A stretch of 64,000 nt of DNA from Aporrectodea caliginosa (lineage: Eukaryota; Annelida; Clitellata; Crassiclitellata; Lumbricidae). The position numbers and the translations under genes are program-made. Where the stretch lies: the NCBI GenBank assembly GCA_020284085.1, contig JACEVL010000210.1, positions 457,001-521,000 on the forward strand. Direction: 5' to 3'. How positions within the stretch are numbered: the stretch's first letter is position 1; each line of letters begins with the position of its first letter. Shown one piece after another: positions 20,851-32,655 of this stretch. The notes beneath the pieces are model-generated. The model ran no database searches. It had not been told where the DNA came from and saw only the letters and a program-made list of their open reading frames with translations.

Positions 20851-21954
20851 TATAATAATATAGGCCTAACAATCTCATTTCTAATCACTGCCTGTACGAA
20901 TAGTGTTAGACTACTGTAACAGTTAATGAACGCTGCTAAGTCAACGTAATTAGCGGAAAACTGTACGGATTTTACCAATTTATTTCTATCGAACGAATTT
21001 TTGCGCCAATAAATAATTCGAAATGACATTGTGAAATACGAAGTTTTAACTTGATTTCAGTTGTGAGCAAGGTATTAAATTTTGGTTTTTGCGCCTGGCG
21101 GTAAATTATCTGAAAAATATGAAAATTATATGTACCTATGCATACATGCGTTTGTGTGTTGTGCGTGTGTATGTAGGTGTGGGTAGGTGGATGTGTGTGT
21201 GTTTGTGTGTGTGTGTGTGTGCGCGCTAGCGTGTGTGTGTTGGAACCAGTCCAACATGCTTACCACTGCACTATCGAGCAACCCCTTCTGTCTATATATA
21301 GGGAGCGATGGGACGATGAAGACCTGCTAGAAACAAAGTGTATAAAACGTTTAATTACTTGGATAAAGGAAGAAGCTACAATAAGCATCTTCATTATGTT
21401 GCAGCGTTCTTAAACAGAAATTGCAATAGGTTAGTTCGATGTTGTCTTCGTCATTTAGACACCTTTTTATCCATCTAGTTTAACTTACGGAAATCTTGAA
21501 TGTAACTATGTAACTATGTTTGAGCCACAGGCTAAAAAGTCAAATCTTGCGACGACTCATTCGATCACTTACAATCATTCAATCGTCGTGAAACTTGGCA
21601 GATAGACTCGACCTCGCAGACATTTCATTCTATAAAAATTTCAGCTCCCCAAAAAAGGCTAGCTTATAGAATCGGGGACTCAACTTTTCGAATCGGGGAA
21701 TCCCCTTTTCCGATACGCAGCGTTGTCATTGGCCAGCGTTGTGATTGGCCGCAACAAAAACGGGCGCGCTGCCTCATTAAACGGACGCTATGTCGTAAAA
21801 TGAACGCGGACTATATATTTCTTGAGGTAACTGCTTCATAAGACGCATTATAGGATACTAGATAGATATAGTAAAAAACTTTGTTTTTACGGGCTGTATT
21901 TTATTAATCTCTTTATCCGATCTTATATAAAACTTATTTCGTTCATTCGACCAG
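20851..21954. other. Non-coding; GT microsatellite
   Basis: A (GT)n-rich run spans 21148-21241. Around it I see AT-rich unique sequence only; the frame at 21177-21413 starts in the microsatellite and is not credible as a gene. Confidence 0.5.
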
Positions 21955-22145
21955 GTATGTAAAACAAAACATCGAACTAAAAGCTGATCGAATTTTTATT
22001 TAGAACAAGGTTTAACGTCGTCATATGACATCAAAGGCCGTTGACGACAATTTAACGGCCTTTGATGTCATATGACGACGTTAAACCTTGTTCTAAATAA
22101 AAATTCGATAAGCGTTTAGTTCGATGTTTTGTTTTACATACCTAT
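21955..22145. repeat. 190 bp near-perfect palindrome
   Basis: Two ~93 bp arms run from GGTATGTAAAACAAAACATC (21954-) to its reverse complement at 22120-22143, meeting at ~22050 with a loop of only a few bases. The inner part of each arm is the dispersed repeat GGCCTTTGATGTCATATGAC + GACGTTAAACC, so two copies sit head to head. The only clear asymmetry is near 21990/22105. Confidence 0.9.
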
Positions 22146-22249
22146 TACCTACCTATACATATAATCGGTGTTATTATTAATTCAAACACCGCAGTGTGAT
22201 TACAAGGCACTATATGAGCGGATGATTGCAGGTTGTTACACGAGTCGAA

Positions 22250-22350
22250 TTTAAATGTATGGCAGCCATGCAAAGCGCCCATCTGTCCTACTTCTCATTT
22301 TACCAACGCCACCTAGCAATTAGAAGGCTGATTGGACCTTTGGGAAGGTA
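22250..22350 (-). repeat. Partial SINE (family E)
   Basis: ATGGCAGCCATGCAAAGCGC and a 'CTGTCCTACTTCTCATT' block resemble the non-tRNA part of the repeats at 26368-26520 and 57390-57535. The tRNA-like head is missing. Confidence 0.4.
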
Positions 22351-22597
22351 GTTAATCGATCCCGCGTCCATGCTGATCTTCTGCCGGAATGTTGGCATTC
22401 ATCTAAACTCCCTCCCATTCTTATCATGGAATATGTTTTGGTCATTTAGACATATTTTAACAGTTTTAATCTCTTTATCCAATTAACTAAGCCCGTTAAG
22501 TGAAGGTATACACTATTCCGCTGCTGCCTAATATCGGTTAGTGCCAGTTACAAGCTTTGATAAAGAAGGAGGGCGATGTTCGCCCTTTGGGGGGGGG

Positions 22598-22797
22598 GCC
22601 GTGGCGCATTGGATAACATCTGGCACACAGACCGAGAGGTACCGAGTTCGAGCCCCCGTTGGGCGGATATGCTTTGTAGGATGCTATTAGCGCCGTTGTA
22701 TTGCAAGCTGTCTGTTCTGTTAGTAGTTAAGATTTAAATTGCATAACATGTAAATGTACAGCGCAGTGCGTTTTTCAGGCGCTTATTAAAGAAAAGA

Positions 22798-22834
<37 letters not shown>

Positions 22835-22835
22835 C
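22598..22835 (+). repeat. tRNA-derived SINE with TTA tail (family C)
   Basis: The A-box-like GTGGCGCATTGGATAAC and B-box GAGTTCGAGCCCC are correctly spaced for an internal RNA polymerase III promoter. An unrelated body follows, then a GGCGCTTATTAAAG end and a (TTA)n tail at 22798-22830. Head, body and tail order is that of a complete SINE. Confidence 0.75.
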
Positions 22836-22914
22836 TTAAGCCAAAGTAAAGTCGTGTATTTCGTTCAGTCGCTAATCTGGCTTGCAACACCTAACTACAA
22901 TTAATTACATCTTC

Positions 22915-23090
22915 CTTTAGACACCTTTACATCGCGTTTTCCTATGCTATAATAACAGTTGAAGCAACTGACACCCCACAAGTTCCATCTAACAAAACTA
23001 CAATGTGCAGTAAGGTTGACGTCTAACAGCCCTTGCATAGCTGCCACAAGATGTTAAAAATGAAAACCACGACAAATAAGTTCAACTTTA
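22915..23090 (+). repeat. Short dispersed repeats, partial
   Basis: TTAGACACCTTTACATCGCG at ~22917 and AAGGTTGACGTCTAACAGCC...GCCACAAGATG at ~23010-23053 match blocks at 20622-20750, here in swapped order. Confidence 0.5.
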
Positions 23091-24117
23091 TTTAGAGCTA
23101 GTGGTTCAAATGATGTTAAACTTTCGTCAACAATATTATCTCTTATTATTGATTCTCAGAGATTCCAAGAGTGAGCAAGAAGAGATATAATTGCTCTGTC
23201 TCCTTTTCTGTCTCTTTCTTTGTCTGTGTCTCAGAATCTTTGTGTGTTACATGTGCCTGTCTGTCTGTCTGTCTGTCTGTCTGCATATCTTCTGTCATAT
23301 CACATCTGATGTAGCTTATAAATAACAATATCTGCCTGTTCATTGCTCAGTTACTGAAATTGGTTTATTTATATCAGGAGGATCTGTAAAGTATAAAATT
23401 TAAGATATAACTCAAATTTTCCTGCAAGATATTAACGTAAAAGGTACTTAAGTCGGTTATACTTGTAAGGACCGGTCCGGATCAGAGGTTGCGCTGTTTC
23501 GTGCGCTTTCGTGTACTTTTCAACAGGCAGCGTATAATTATGCTAATAAAGAGTGACGATATTCAAGATAAGTAATTACCACATAGCCTTCTGGCTTCGT
23601 TTAACTGGTGTAGCTTGTAACTAATACAAAGCCCGCACTGTTTAAAGAAACCGAAAACCATCACTTCTGCAGGCTGCTGAATATCTGGTTGCAACAGACA
23701 CTGGTGCCTAAAGAAGCAGTCACGTGGCTTCATATTAAACAATAAATGCATTGTCTAGAGTGCGCTGCAAGCTCAATATATATGTAATATATGTATATAT
23801 GTATATATTATATAATATAATTTTATAATTAAGGGTATATAGATAAGTAACGTCCAACGATGTAACGCCTTCTTGCACTGTTTTCGGAAGGAAACAATCT
23901 GATGTCACGCCATGTTGTAATTTAAGACCAAAGATGGTCATAAATCATCTTAATACTACAATACCTTCTTGTTCGCTCTCAGAATATCCATAGTCTATGT
24001 AAAATAATAGAAGCAGCACTAGTTACAGATTTCTTATCGTGAACGGCTTAACTGACTGACGATCGAACGCCAACGCCTTGTACAGTTTAGAATTAGCATC
24101 AACCGTTGCCTCACAAA
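23091..24117. other. Non-coding; short microsatellites
   Basis: Contains (TCTG)n at 23256-23283 and AT-alternating runs at 23776-23830. No exon candidate or matched repeat is apparent. Confidence 0.4.
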
Positions 24118-24181
24118 ATGTTCCGAATATCTTGTACGACGATTATTTTCTTAGGAATCGTTCTTTTTAAGGTGAAAGCTA
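24118..24181 (+). CDS. Candidate first exon encoding a signal peptide
   Basis: An ATG in good context (ACAAAATG) opens 21 codons of signal-peptide type: a basic start (MFR), a hydrophobic core (TTIIFLGIVLF) and small residues at the end. A strong splice donor (A|GTAAGT) follows at once. No downstream exon on the same strand was found, so this is a suggestion only; 64 bp of chance sequence could look the same. Confidence 0.25.
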
Positions 24182-24334
24182 GTAAGTAGAATGTTCTTTT
24201 CACACATACATACGCTATCGTAATCTGAGGTTAAATTTAACTATTTAGTTTCCTTTAAAGAAATCTATACTCTATGAGAGTCCCTAACCTGATTTCTGGA
24301 TTTGCTGATTCAACTCGGATTGTGTCTACTAAAA

Positions 24335-24806
<472 letters not shown>

Positions 24807-24807
24807 A

Positions 24808-25880
24808 TCGCTTGACTCGATCATGCGTACCGGGCTCGAACTTATAGTCAACACCTCATTTAAAGACATCCAATGGCTACAGGCAACGCTGCCGGTGAGA
24901 GATGGCGGCCTTGGTCTTCGTAGAGTTGTTTCGCTTGCTTCTTCTGCCTATTTGGCTTCAGCTGCAGCAACTTTTGAGCTCCAAATAGCCATCCTCGGCG
25001 GCAGCGCATTGGTACCCGATGTCGTCTTTGACGACCTGCTTTTGTCGCGCCAACAAACATTGCCCACTGTCATGTCACCGTTGCCCACTAGGCAAAACAT
25101 CTGGGATCGCCCGCTGATCGAGCTGGATAAGACCAGAATCCATCTCTGGCCGGGATACGATAACCCGGTGGACCAGGCCAGGCTGACTGCCATCTGCAGC
25201 CCCCACTCAGGCGACTGGCTGGCGGCACTTCCGATTCCATCATGTGGACTCACTTTGGATAACGAGGCCGTTCGCATTGCGGTTGGCCTTCGTTTGGGAC
25301 TTGACATCTGCAGCCCCCACACTTGCCGATGCGGAGCCCTGGTTGGTTCTAACGGACACCACGGCTTCGTTTGCAAGCAGGCATGTGGACGCTCCCTGCG
25401 CCACTTTACCATCAACGATATCATCTGGCGCGCCCTATCGAGGGCCGATGTCCCCTGCACCAAGGAACCGGTCGGCCTGTTTAGGTCGGACGGTAAACGC
25501 CCGGATGGCGCCACTTTAATCCCCTGGTCGGAGGGTAGATACTTGGCATGGGACGCCACGGTGGTCCACTCGTGCGCACTCTCGTATGTCACCCACCCCG
25601 CCGGGTCCAGGGGCCCGCCTCAGCACAGGCGGCTGATCGTAAAGACCTAAAATATTAGGGACTGCCCCCGACCCACAAATTCCAGGCGTTGGCCTTTGAG
25701 ACCTTGGGCCCTATCAATCTCTCAGGTGCAGAATTCATCAGCAGTATAGGTAGTCGCCTATCCATCATCAGTGGCGACCGCCGAGAGGCGTCGTTTCTTT
25801 TTCAGCGTCTATCTGTCTGCATACAACGCTACAACTCTGTCACTTTTAACGGGACCTTTCCAGCGACTCCAGACGACGAG
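24808..25880 (+). pseudogene. Restriction-like-endonuclease C-terminus of a non-LTR element
   Basis: The open part to 25650 carries LPVRDGGLGLRRV (~24892), a zinc-binding-type C-x-C...H...C stretch (CRCGALVGSNGHHGFVC, 25326-25375), HFTINDIIWRAL and the nuclease-like RPDG...LAWDATVV (25500-25565). This C-x-C, H, C, then PD...D order is that of the restriction-like endonucleases at the C-terminus of R2/NeSL-type LINEs. The protein does not end at 25650. A one-base frame change near 25612 and an amber codon at ~25655 separate it from its true tail (FQALAFETLGPI ... SFLFQRLSVCIQRYN, ending 25884). The polymerase half is missing upstream. Dead copy; exact clade uncertain. Confidence 0.65.
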
Positions 25881-25958
25881 GCTTGATTTTCCAGACACTG
25901 TCCCCTGCTCCTAAATTAATTTTTTCCAAATCCTGAAGGATCCTTGATACCTCGGGCA

Positions 25959-26266
<308 letters not shown>

Positions 26267-26359
26267 TCTTTTCTGTTTATTAATTCAGACCAACATGAAC
26301 GCAATACGATTACGTGATATAGCAGTTACAGATGATAACAAGTTTAACAGAAGTCGAAT

Positions 26360-26525
26360 TTAACTGTATGGCAGTCTTCAAGGTGCCTATCTGTCCTACA
26401 GCTCATTCTACTATGTAGAATGAGCTGTGTTGCCAATTTGCCCTGTATGGAGCTGAGGGCTTTGTAAAACTTATGTGGCTAGCGGGTATCGAACCCTCGT
26501 CCCTCTAATCTTTCTGGACTCTGAG
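26360..26525 (-). repeat. tRNA-derived SINE (family E)
   Basis: Read on the minus strand, a tRNA-like head with B-box GGGTTCGATACC (complement near 26483-26494) is followed by a body ending near 26368. A related copy lies at 57390-57535. A perfect 13 bp inverted repeat (26399-26427) is embedded in it. Confidence 0.55.
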
Positions 26526-26604
26526 TCACATTTGCTGTCGTCTTTGCACCAATCGAGTGTGACAACAATTGATGAATTGCACCAATTAAGAGGAGCATAA
26601 CCAA

Positions 26605-26800
26605 TGCAGAATTTTGTCTGGAGATTTCTGCTCCACCTTCGTCCACTAGTCAACGACTACACTGACCGTACACTGTCTGTGGGGAGATGAGAAGGCTAGG
26701 GAGAGGCTGTTCAGTGTTCACCGCCACCATATGCCGTGACTAAGAAAATGAAGTCGCTAACACTTCATTTCATTGGCTCTTCTCTTGTTTTGGCGTCTGA
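26605..26800 (+). repeat. tRNA-derived SINE (family A), 5'-truncated
   Basis: Contains the family body ACTGACCGTACACTGTC, CATATGCCGTGACTAAG and AAAATGAAGTCGCTAACACT, shared with 30735-31020, 44085-44345, 44355-45230, 46595-46855 (reverse) and 58315-58580. Confidence 0.7.
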
Positions 26801-27137
26801 GGCCGTTGACGTCGATAGGAAGGGGTGAACGCCACGAATCAGAGAAAGACAATTATATAACATTAGAAGACTACGATTTAAAGGTGTTTCTCGTTTTACT
26901 TGTTTGAATGATTGGCGACATCTTACGGCTTCCAGAATCGATGCAGTTACTAGAGATTAAAAGAAACTTTCGAGTGAATACCGTCGGAAAGCAATTCTGA
27001 ATAAGGCCCAGAGCTGAGTAGTAAATGAAGAATAATAATATTATAAGTCAGCGTTTAACGACATCTTTGGGCTACCAAGACCGCGACGTTATAATACGTT
27101 TTAAAAATTATAGAGTGTCTATAATAGGTCTTCTGAG

Positions 27138-27235
27138 TCCGCCACTGCCCGTACTCTGGTAGTGTCAGTCTCAATCTTGGAAACAGGAGGAGGGCGATGC
27201 TAGTCATGATTTTTATTTGTTGTAACACGGAGTGA
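27138..27235 (+). repeat. ~105 bp dispersed repeat (family F)
   Basis: CCGCCACTGCCCGTACTCTG, GTCAGTCTCAATCTTGG and GGAGGAGGGCGATGCTA match the series at 31076, 31410, 32553, 36901, 38700, 38935 and 39150. The best copies end GTCGTTAAAC. Confidence 0.65.
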
Positions 27236-27244
27236 TTTAAAAAT

Positions 27245-28312
27245 CGATGCAGAGTTCAATTGGACAACTCCACCATTGCCTGGTCCCGGTGGGTCCAGTG
27301 CGAGGGCGACACTAATCTTTATTAGGTGACCCGTCAAAATAGCCCCGTCAAAATAGCCCCGTAAAAATCGCCCAGCGTCAAAATAGCCCCGTCAAAATAG
27401 CCCCGTCAAAACAGCCCCGTCTTAAACGACTACGGCAGAAAATAGATTTATTCATTTATAAGAAGATACTAATAAAATATACTACTATAAAAAAAGAGAC
27501 TACAAGCATGGAATGTTAAATGTTTTTCTACGAAACGCGAACACACTTTTCTAGGCATTAGGTAATAATTGTGACCATCTAAACAGAAAGTTAAGGTCGA
27601 AGTCTTAAGCAAGAACCTAGATACTAAGATTATGTGCTATAGCGCGAAGGTATTCCAGAATTGCAGTAGCGCCATAAGTGGCCAATCTCAGAGCCTGGTT
27701 CCCGTTCTTTGAGTCGTTATTTACTCAATTTTTTCTTTCGGCTTAGCCTAGCGTTTGCAAATTATTTCTTGGAAGTAGGTATTGATCTTACTCTTATCTT
27801 CATTCAGATACCCCGTCGATGTAGGCCTACTCGTTTGATCTCACCAAATGGTGAACCGCTTTCCAAAATTGTCCAAAATTAATTAACAAATTAATTTGTA
27901 TTTAGTCACGACCTCGCAATCGTTTGGAAAATACCGCTTTGAAGAAGGTCTTCCCTATTTCACTTACTGTTATCTTCATTCAGATACACCGTCGAAGTAC
28001 ACTTTTGATCCTACCAATTAGTGATCCGATTTCCAATTAACAAATTAATTTGTATTTAGTCATTATGTGTCAGAACCACCTCTTTGAAGTATTGGTTCTA
28101 CGAAACTTTGTTGCAATCAAAACATTTCTTGTAACATTCAACTTATTAACCGTTGTGGAACTGCTTACCTTTGGTGTATTTGTGGGGCTATTTTGACGGG
28201 GCTGTTTTGACGGGGCTATTTTGACGCTGGGCGATTTTGACGGGGCTATTTTGACGGGGCTATTTTGACGGGGTGCCCTTTATTATGGCGCAGCGTCGTT
28301 AAACAGTAGCTT
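27245..28312 (+). repeat. Family F repeat split by an inserted element
   Basis: The left part (27262-27324, ending GAGGGCGACACTAATCTTTATTA) and right part (28286-28312, GGCGCAGCGTCGTTAAACAG) join into one copy of the ~105 bp repeat once the 953 bp insert and one CTTTATTA are removed. Other copies read ...CTAATGATCTTTGTTATCACAG... without interruption. Confidence 0.75.
27325..28277. mobile_element. Fold-back-like element, CTTTATTA target duplication
   Basis: Both ends are arrays of GTCAAAATAGCCCC units in opposite orientation (27331-27421; 28188-28271), each with one variant unit TCGCCCAGC at the same position. The 8 bp CTTTATTA flanks both ends (27317-27324, 28278-28285). Inside, a TTAATTTGTATTTAGTCA phrase occurs twice (~27890, ~28045). 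No transposase is encoded. Confidence 0.85.
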
Positions 28313-28844
28313 AATTAACCGTGTAATTGGATGCATATGGGCCTTGACGTGGCCTCTTTCGTATTCGCCATTAGACCAGAATTGTAACTCATATATTGCA
28401 TGCAAATGGCGGTTATTCTCCGAAGCGACCTCAGCTCCCAGGTGGTAGTGAGAATCGATGGCCCTGGAAATAGCGAACTTGACACTAGGCCGAACAACGG
28501 GGCGATGTCAGCACAACGGGCAAGAAAAAAACTTAGCACTACAAGACTTCTCGAAGGCTAAACAAGATTTCCTAGTTGGTTAACCAGTCCACAACCTAAA
28601 TATGTCGTAGACCCCCAGATGGTTTAGCTTTCAACGTATGTGTGTCATACTGTAGTTCGTAAATTATACATTTATGGATGCTGATATTCGCAGAAAACTT
28701 GAAGATTAACGGCAGCGGTTCTGGAACCCGTAAAATGTCGCTTAACACTTAAAACAGGTAGAGTGATAAACTCTGTTTAAACACCTTTAAATAATAGTTT
28801 TACAAGTCTATATATACGTCACTTTCGTTTAATCTCTAGACACA

Positions 28845-29212
28845 ATGTCGTATCGGATCATCGCTTTGGTCTGGCGGTCCTTGCTCGGCCTAGCCCCAGC
28901 CTATCTACGCGACCTCTGCTGCCCTACCTTGGGTGCTCCGGGTCGTCGCTCTCTCCGCTCTACTGAGCGGGGCGTGCTCATGGTCCCTTTTGCCCGCACT
29001 GCTACTAAGCAGAATCGAGCCTTCTCAGTGGTTGGCCCATCCCTCTGGAACGGGCTCCCTTTGATGCTGCGCTTGCATCCCAGAATCCACTCTGAATCTT
29101 TCTATACTTGCCTCAAAACTGTTCTTTTCAGCCGTGCTGGGGTCGGGAGCGCTCCTGAGTAGTAACCTTGAAGGGGCGCTATATAAAACTTCGTAATGAA
29201 TGAATGAATGAA
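28845..29212 (+). pseudogene. LINE C-terminal fragment (AATG-tail family)
   Basis: Begins inside the reverse-transcriptase C-terminus (SYRIIALVWRSLLGLAPAYL) and runs open through VPFARTATKQNRAFSVVGP to a stop at 29160. It ends in GGGGCGCTATATAAAACTT and an (AATG)n tail at 29195-29210. 5'-truncated copy of the family also present reversed at 8070-8765; the coding end itself is intact, so it is comparatively young. Confidence 0.85.
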
Positions 29213-29295
29213 CAATCCACCCGAAAAGAACTATGACATTATTCCGATAGACGTCACCGGCCTATAACCATAATAATTATCCAAACGCGGTCTGA

Positions 29296-30350
29296 ATGAT
29301 CATCTCTACGCGTATGGCTCATAGGTCTATGGCTTCTTTCGTCTCCTGATTTCTCTGATGTCCAGCATCTGTGGTTCGTCTCAATGAACCGCATCAGTGA
29401 CATCACTGGCTGGATGAAATGCAATCGATTGCAAATGAATTCATTGAAGTCAGAATTCCTCTGGTGTTCGAACTCAGAGAAACATCAACGACGAAACACA
29501 TCACAGGATTTGTGAGAACCATTTATTCAATCCTTGGACAGCTGAGGCCTGTTTCTCCGTCTCTCACACTGGGTATATAATCTCCTTCAGGCTTGAATTG
29601 AGGAGGGTTTAGCCACACGAATCCTTCTTCTCCACTTGTTTCATTCCCTCTTCTCATCACCTGGATGTGACTCGCCATCTCGTGCAAAGTTTTATCCTGA
29701 GCCGAATCGATTACTGAAATGTCGCCAATGCTGGCTTTCCACAGCGCAGTATCATTAGGTTTCAGGCGGTTATCAACGCTGCTTCTCGTCTCGTATTGCG
29801 ATTAAAAAGTTCGATCATAATTATTATAACTGCTATACCAGATCAGTTTCAGTCGTTCAGAATTGGCTTGCACGTCTTGTTCCAACCATTTCTTCTGATA
29901 TGGTCTATAAATGTTCGAAACACTACTCACCACACTACCACGCAGATCAAGTCTCTATCGGATGTATAATAGCCTATGTATGTATATTATTCCCTTGTTT
30001 AAATAACCAGGTAAAACACTTTACGTGAACAGTAACAAATTATTATTGACAGTATGGCTGAGTTTGCTGTTATAACATTCTTGGGATAAAGTTCATCGAG
30101 TCCTTTATAGGGGGAGGGTGAAGTTAACGACCCTAATAGTTCCCGGCTACAATCATCTAAGTCTAATCTAATGATGTTTATGCGCCAACGACTAAACCTA
30201 AAAAGAGCAATCGATACTTTCGGGTCGTTGGCCCACGTGCCTGGAACAGTCTTCCTGGGCCTATTAATTTTAGGAAGCCAGACGGTGGCACGTCCCATAA
30301 TGGGTCCCATACCTCTATTATAAATTTTCCCTCGTCTAAAAACTCCGTCT
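29296..30350 (+). pseudogene. Old LINE reverse-transcriptase remnant
   Basis: Heavily decayed. A YADD-like position is seen at ~29310 (now with a stop), then ITGWMKCNRLQMNSLKSEFL (~29403-29462), further broken blocks to ~29960, and FRVVGPRAWNSLPGP at ~30218-30262. Stops and shifts occur throughout. The blocks are in the order of a CR1/L2-like C-terminal half. Confidence 0.6.
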
Positions 30351-30734
30351 CTGTACAACTTAAACTTTATAGCTATCAGCGATGGATGTTAATTAGCGAC
30401 TATTTTTACTATTCATTTAGAATATGTAGCCCTATGCAACGCAATGAAAACGATGGCCCAGGTCGTTACGATGGAATAAGTATTTGAGCTAAAAATAATT
30501 ACTATTATATCCGCGGCAATCTCCAGATAAAAGGTGTTTAACATGATGTACAAACATCGTACTGATTGTTTAACGACATCTTATGGCTGTTTAATGACAT
30601 TACATCATAATGAATATGCTTAATGTCGTTTCCTCCTTTGTCCAAATTTGTAAGCGTTTTCTACACTCCGTTTCAAGCAGATTACAGTGTAAAAGGTGTT
30701 TTCTTCGTCCTATTGAAAGAAGAGGTTGCTCGAT

Positions 30735-31020
30735 AGCAATCGTGGCTATGGTGCTGGACTATCAATCGATAAGTTATGGGTCAAATCTTCACCAAGGCAG
30801 AAATTTTGTTCGAGATTTCAGCTCCTTCTGCGCCCTCTGGCCAACTCAACTGTAACGAGTACACACGGCAAGAGAGATAACTGGCCACCCGCCCTCATAT
30901 GCCGAAGATAAGAAAATGAAGTCGCTAATACTTCTACTACTGCCTCTCAGGTTACCTTAATGAACTGCTCTTCTTCTTGTGCTATGACCTCAAAGGCCAC
31001 GGACGTCGATAAGAATACAT
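30735..31020 (+). repeat. tRNA-derived SINE (family A)
   Basis: The head GTGCTGGACTATCAATCGAT is the tRNA-like part. The body has GCAGAAATTTTGTTCGAGAT, GTAACGAGTACAC and AAAATGAAGTCGCTAATAC, and the 3' part GAACTGCTCTTCTTC. The B-box is eroded. Confidence 0.7.
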
Positions 31021-31075
31021 TTCTCAGACTGTTCACTAAGACGTTAGATGTAATAGCAGACTAGTAGTTTCGGTT

Positions 31076-31190
31076 TAACGACACTTTCACTGTGTGATAA
31101 CAAAGATCATTAGCGTCGCCCTCCTCCTTTATCCAGGCTTGGGACTGGCACTGTCAAAGTACAAACAGTGGCGGAGTTAAGTTAGATGTA
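31076..31190 (-). repeat. Family F repeat
   Basis: Reverse-strand copy: GTTTAACGACAC at the left end, GCGTCGCCCTCCTCCTTTATC in the middle and CAGTGGCGGAGTT at the right. Further degraded copies on the same strand lie at ~31200-31250, 31405-31470 and 31500-31590. Confidence 0.7.
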
Positions 31191-32279
31191 GTAGTATAAT
31201 AGTTTCAGTTAAACGACACTGTGTGATAACAAAGATCATTATATTCGGAAAATATCCGCCCTTTTATGCGACGTATACTAACTACGATTCTCCCGCCTTC
31301 TGGTCTAAAGAAGAATAGGAAGAGCCATTGCCACGTCAAGGCGCTTGCATCCATATAAACGGATAATAATTAAGCTACTGTTTAACTACATGTACGAATC
31401 GCCAATATATCTTCATCCTCCTTTATGCAGGCTTCGGACAGGCACTACCCGAACGAGGCAATGGTAGAGTTATCCAATTAAACTTTGTATCGATTCTTTT
31501 AGGCTACGATGTGTCATAACAAATATGATTATCGTTGCCCTCCTCTTGTATTCTGGCTTGGGACTGGTACATAGTACGGGAAATGGCGGTGTAAAAAGTC
31601 CTACGTACACGTTCTTCACATGATATTTAAAACATAGCACAACAATGACAAAACGATTAAAGTATCGTGAACACTAGGCTATATGCATTCAATACAATAA
31701 TTGATTAATTTATTGACCAGGTGAGCAATAGTTTAGCGACATCTTGAGGCTACCTCAGCCGTTGACGACAAGCTTAGAACATTTGCAATTAACCGACGTG
31801 AATGGTTAAAGAAAAATCAGTTTAGAACACTTTACTACCTGGATAAAAGCTAAGGTCGACGTCAGCTTGATAGGCAGCCACAAAGTGTCGTTAAACAATA
31901 CAAACTAATAAACTAATATACTTTCTGATTAGACACCTTTACATTGCTTGATATTCAGCCTATATATACTCGCAAGTTTCGTTTTATCGCTGGATAGTGA
32001 ATGAAAGCAGCCGAGTTTGGATGAAAAATTTAATAAGGTCGACACTCATAATAATTATGTCGCTAGAAACTGGAAAGTATTCTAACTTATCAGTTCATTC
32101 ATCAATATACGGAGAGGATCATGTTAATACAATGTCATGTACATTACAACTGCATATTTTGATATCGCCGTTCTTCCAAAGGTGGCCCAAAGCTCAAAAG
32201 TGCACACGCCTCGGCCACGCAGATGTAATTATATTAGAAAGCAATTGCCCGCGTAGGTCTTGCTCACGGTCTTTATAAA
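31191..32279. repeat. Cluster of decayed short repeats
   Basis: Partial family F copies (31405-31470, 31500-31590) and the ~150 bp repeat with AAGGTCGACGTCAGC, AGTGTCGTTAAAC and TTAGACACCTTTACATTGC (31845-31995). The 93-codon frame at 31997-32278 has no recognisable features. Confidence 0.5.
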
Positions 32280-32365
32280 GTAACCGCCCCGGACGAGGAT
32301 CGAACCCGTACTCTGAGCGTTACATTTCCACCGCTCTAACCAGCCGGCCACCGTGCCACACATGC
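32280..32365 (-). repeat. tRNA-derived SINE head (family B)
   Basis: Minus strand reads GGCCGGCTGGTTAGAGCGGT ... ACGGGTTCGATCCTCG, a well-kept A-box and B-box pair. A functional tRNA is unlikely because the acceptor and anticodon stems do not pair. Confidence 0.65.
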
Positions 32366-32404
32366 TAAGACGTCTATATAGCAGCCAAAAGGTGTCGCTA
32401 ATGT

Positions 32405-32655
32405 AAGGTAAGGTCGACGTCAACGGACCTGGCAGATATAGCCTAAGATGTCGATAAACACTGGAAACTAATATCACGATTTATTTCCGATTAGACACCT
32501 TTAAATTGCTAATTCAGACGATATATATCCGCATTTTTCGTTTTATCGCTAACTAACTCCGCCACTGTTCGCTTTCTGACCGTGCCAGTCCCAAGCCTGG
32601 ATAAAGGAGGAGGGTGACGCTAATGGCCTTTGTAACCACACAGCTAGTCGTTAAA
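32405..32655 (+). repeat. ~150 bp repeat followed by family F repeat
   Basis: AAGGTCGACGTCAACGG to TTTTATCGCTA (32407-32552) is the fullest copy of the ~150 bp repeat. CTCCGCCACTGTTCGCTTTC to GTCGTTAAACAG (32555-32657) is the fullest copy of family F. They abut with no spacer. Confidence 0.75.

Noticed and set aside
25600..25660. Stop at 25648-25650 as the real end of the endonuclease protein
   Set aside because: Conserved-looking C-terminal sequence (ALAFETLGPI ... FLFQRLSVCIQ) continues in another frame to 25884.
32280..32365. Functional tRNA gene
   Set aside because: A-box and B-box are present here and at other SINE heads, but acceptor and anticodon stems do not pair and each continues into a SINE body or is truncated.
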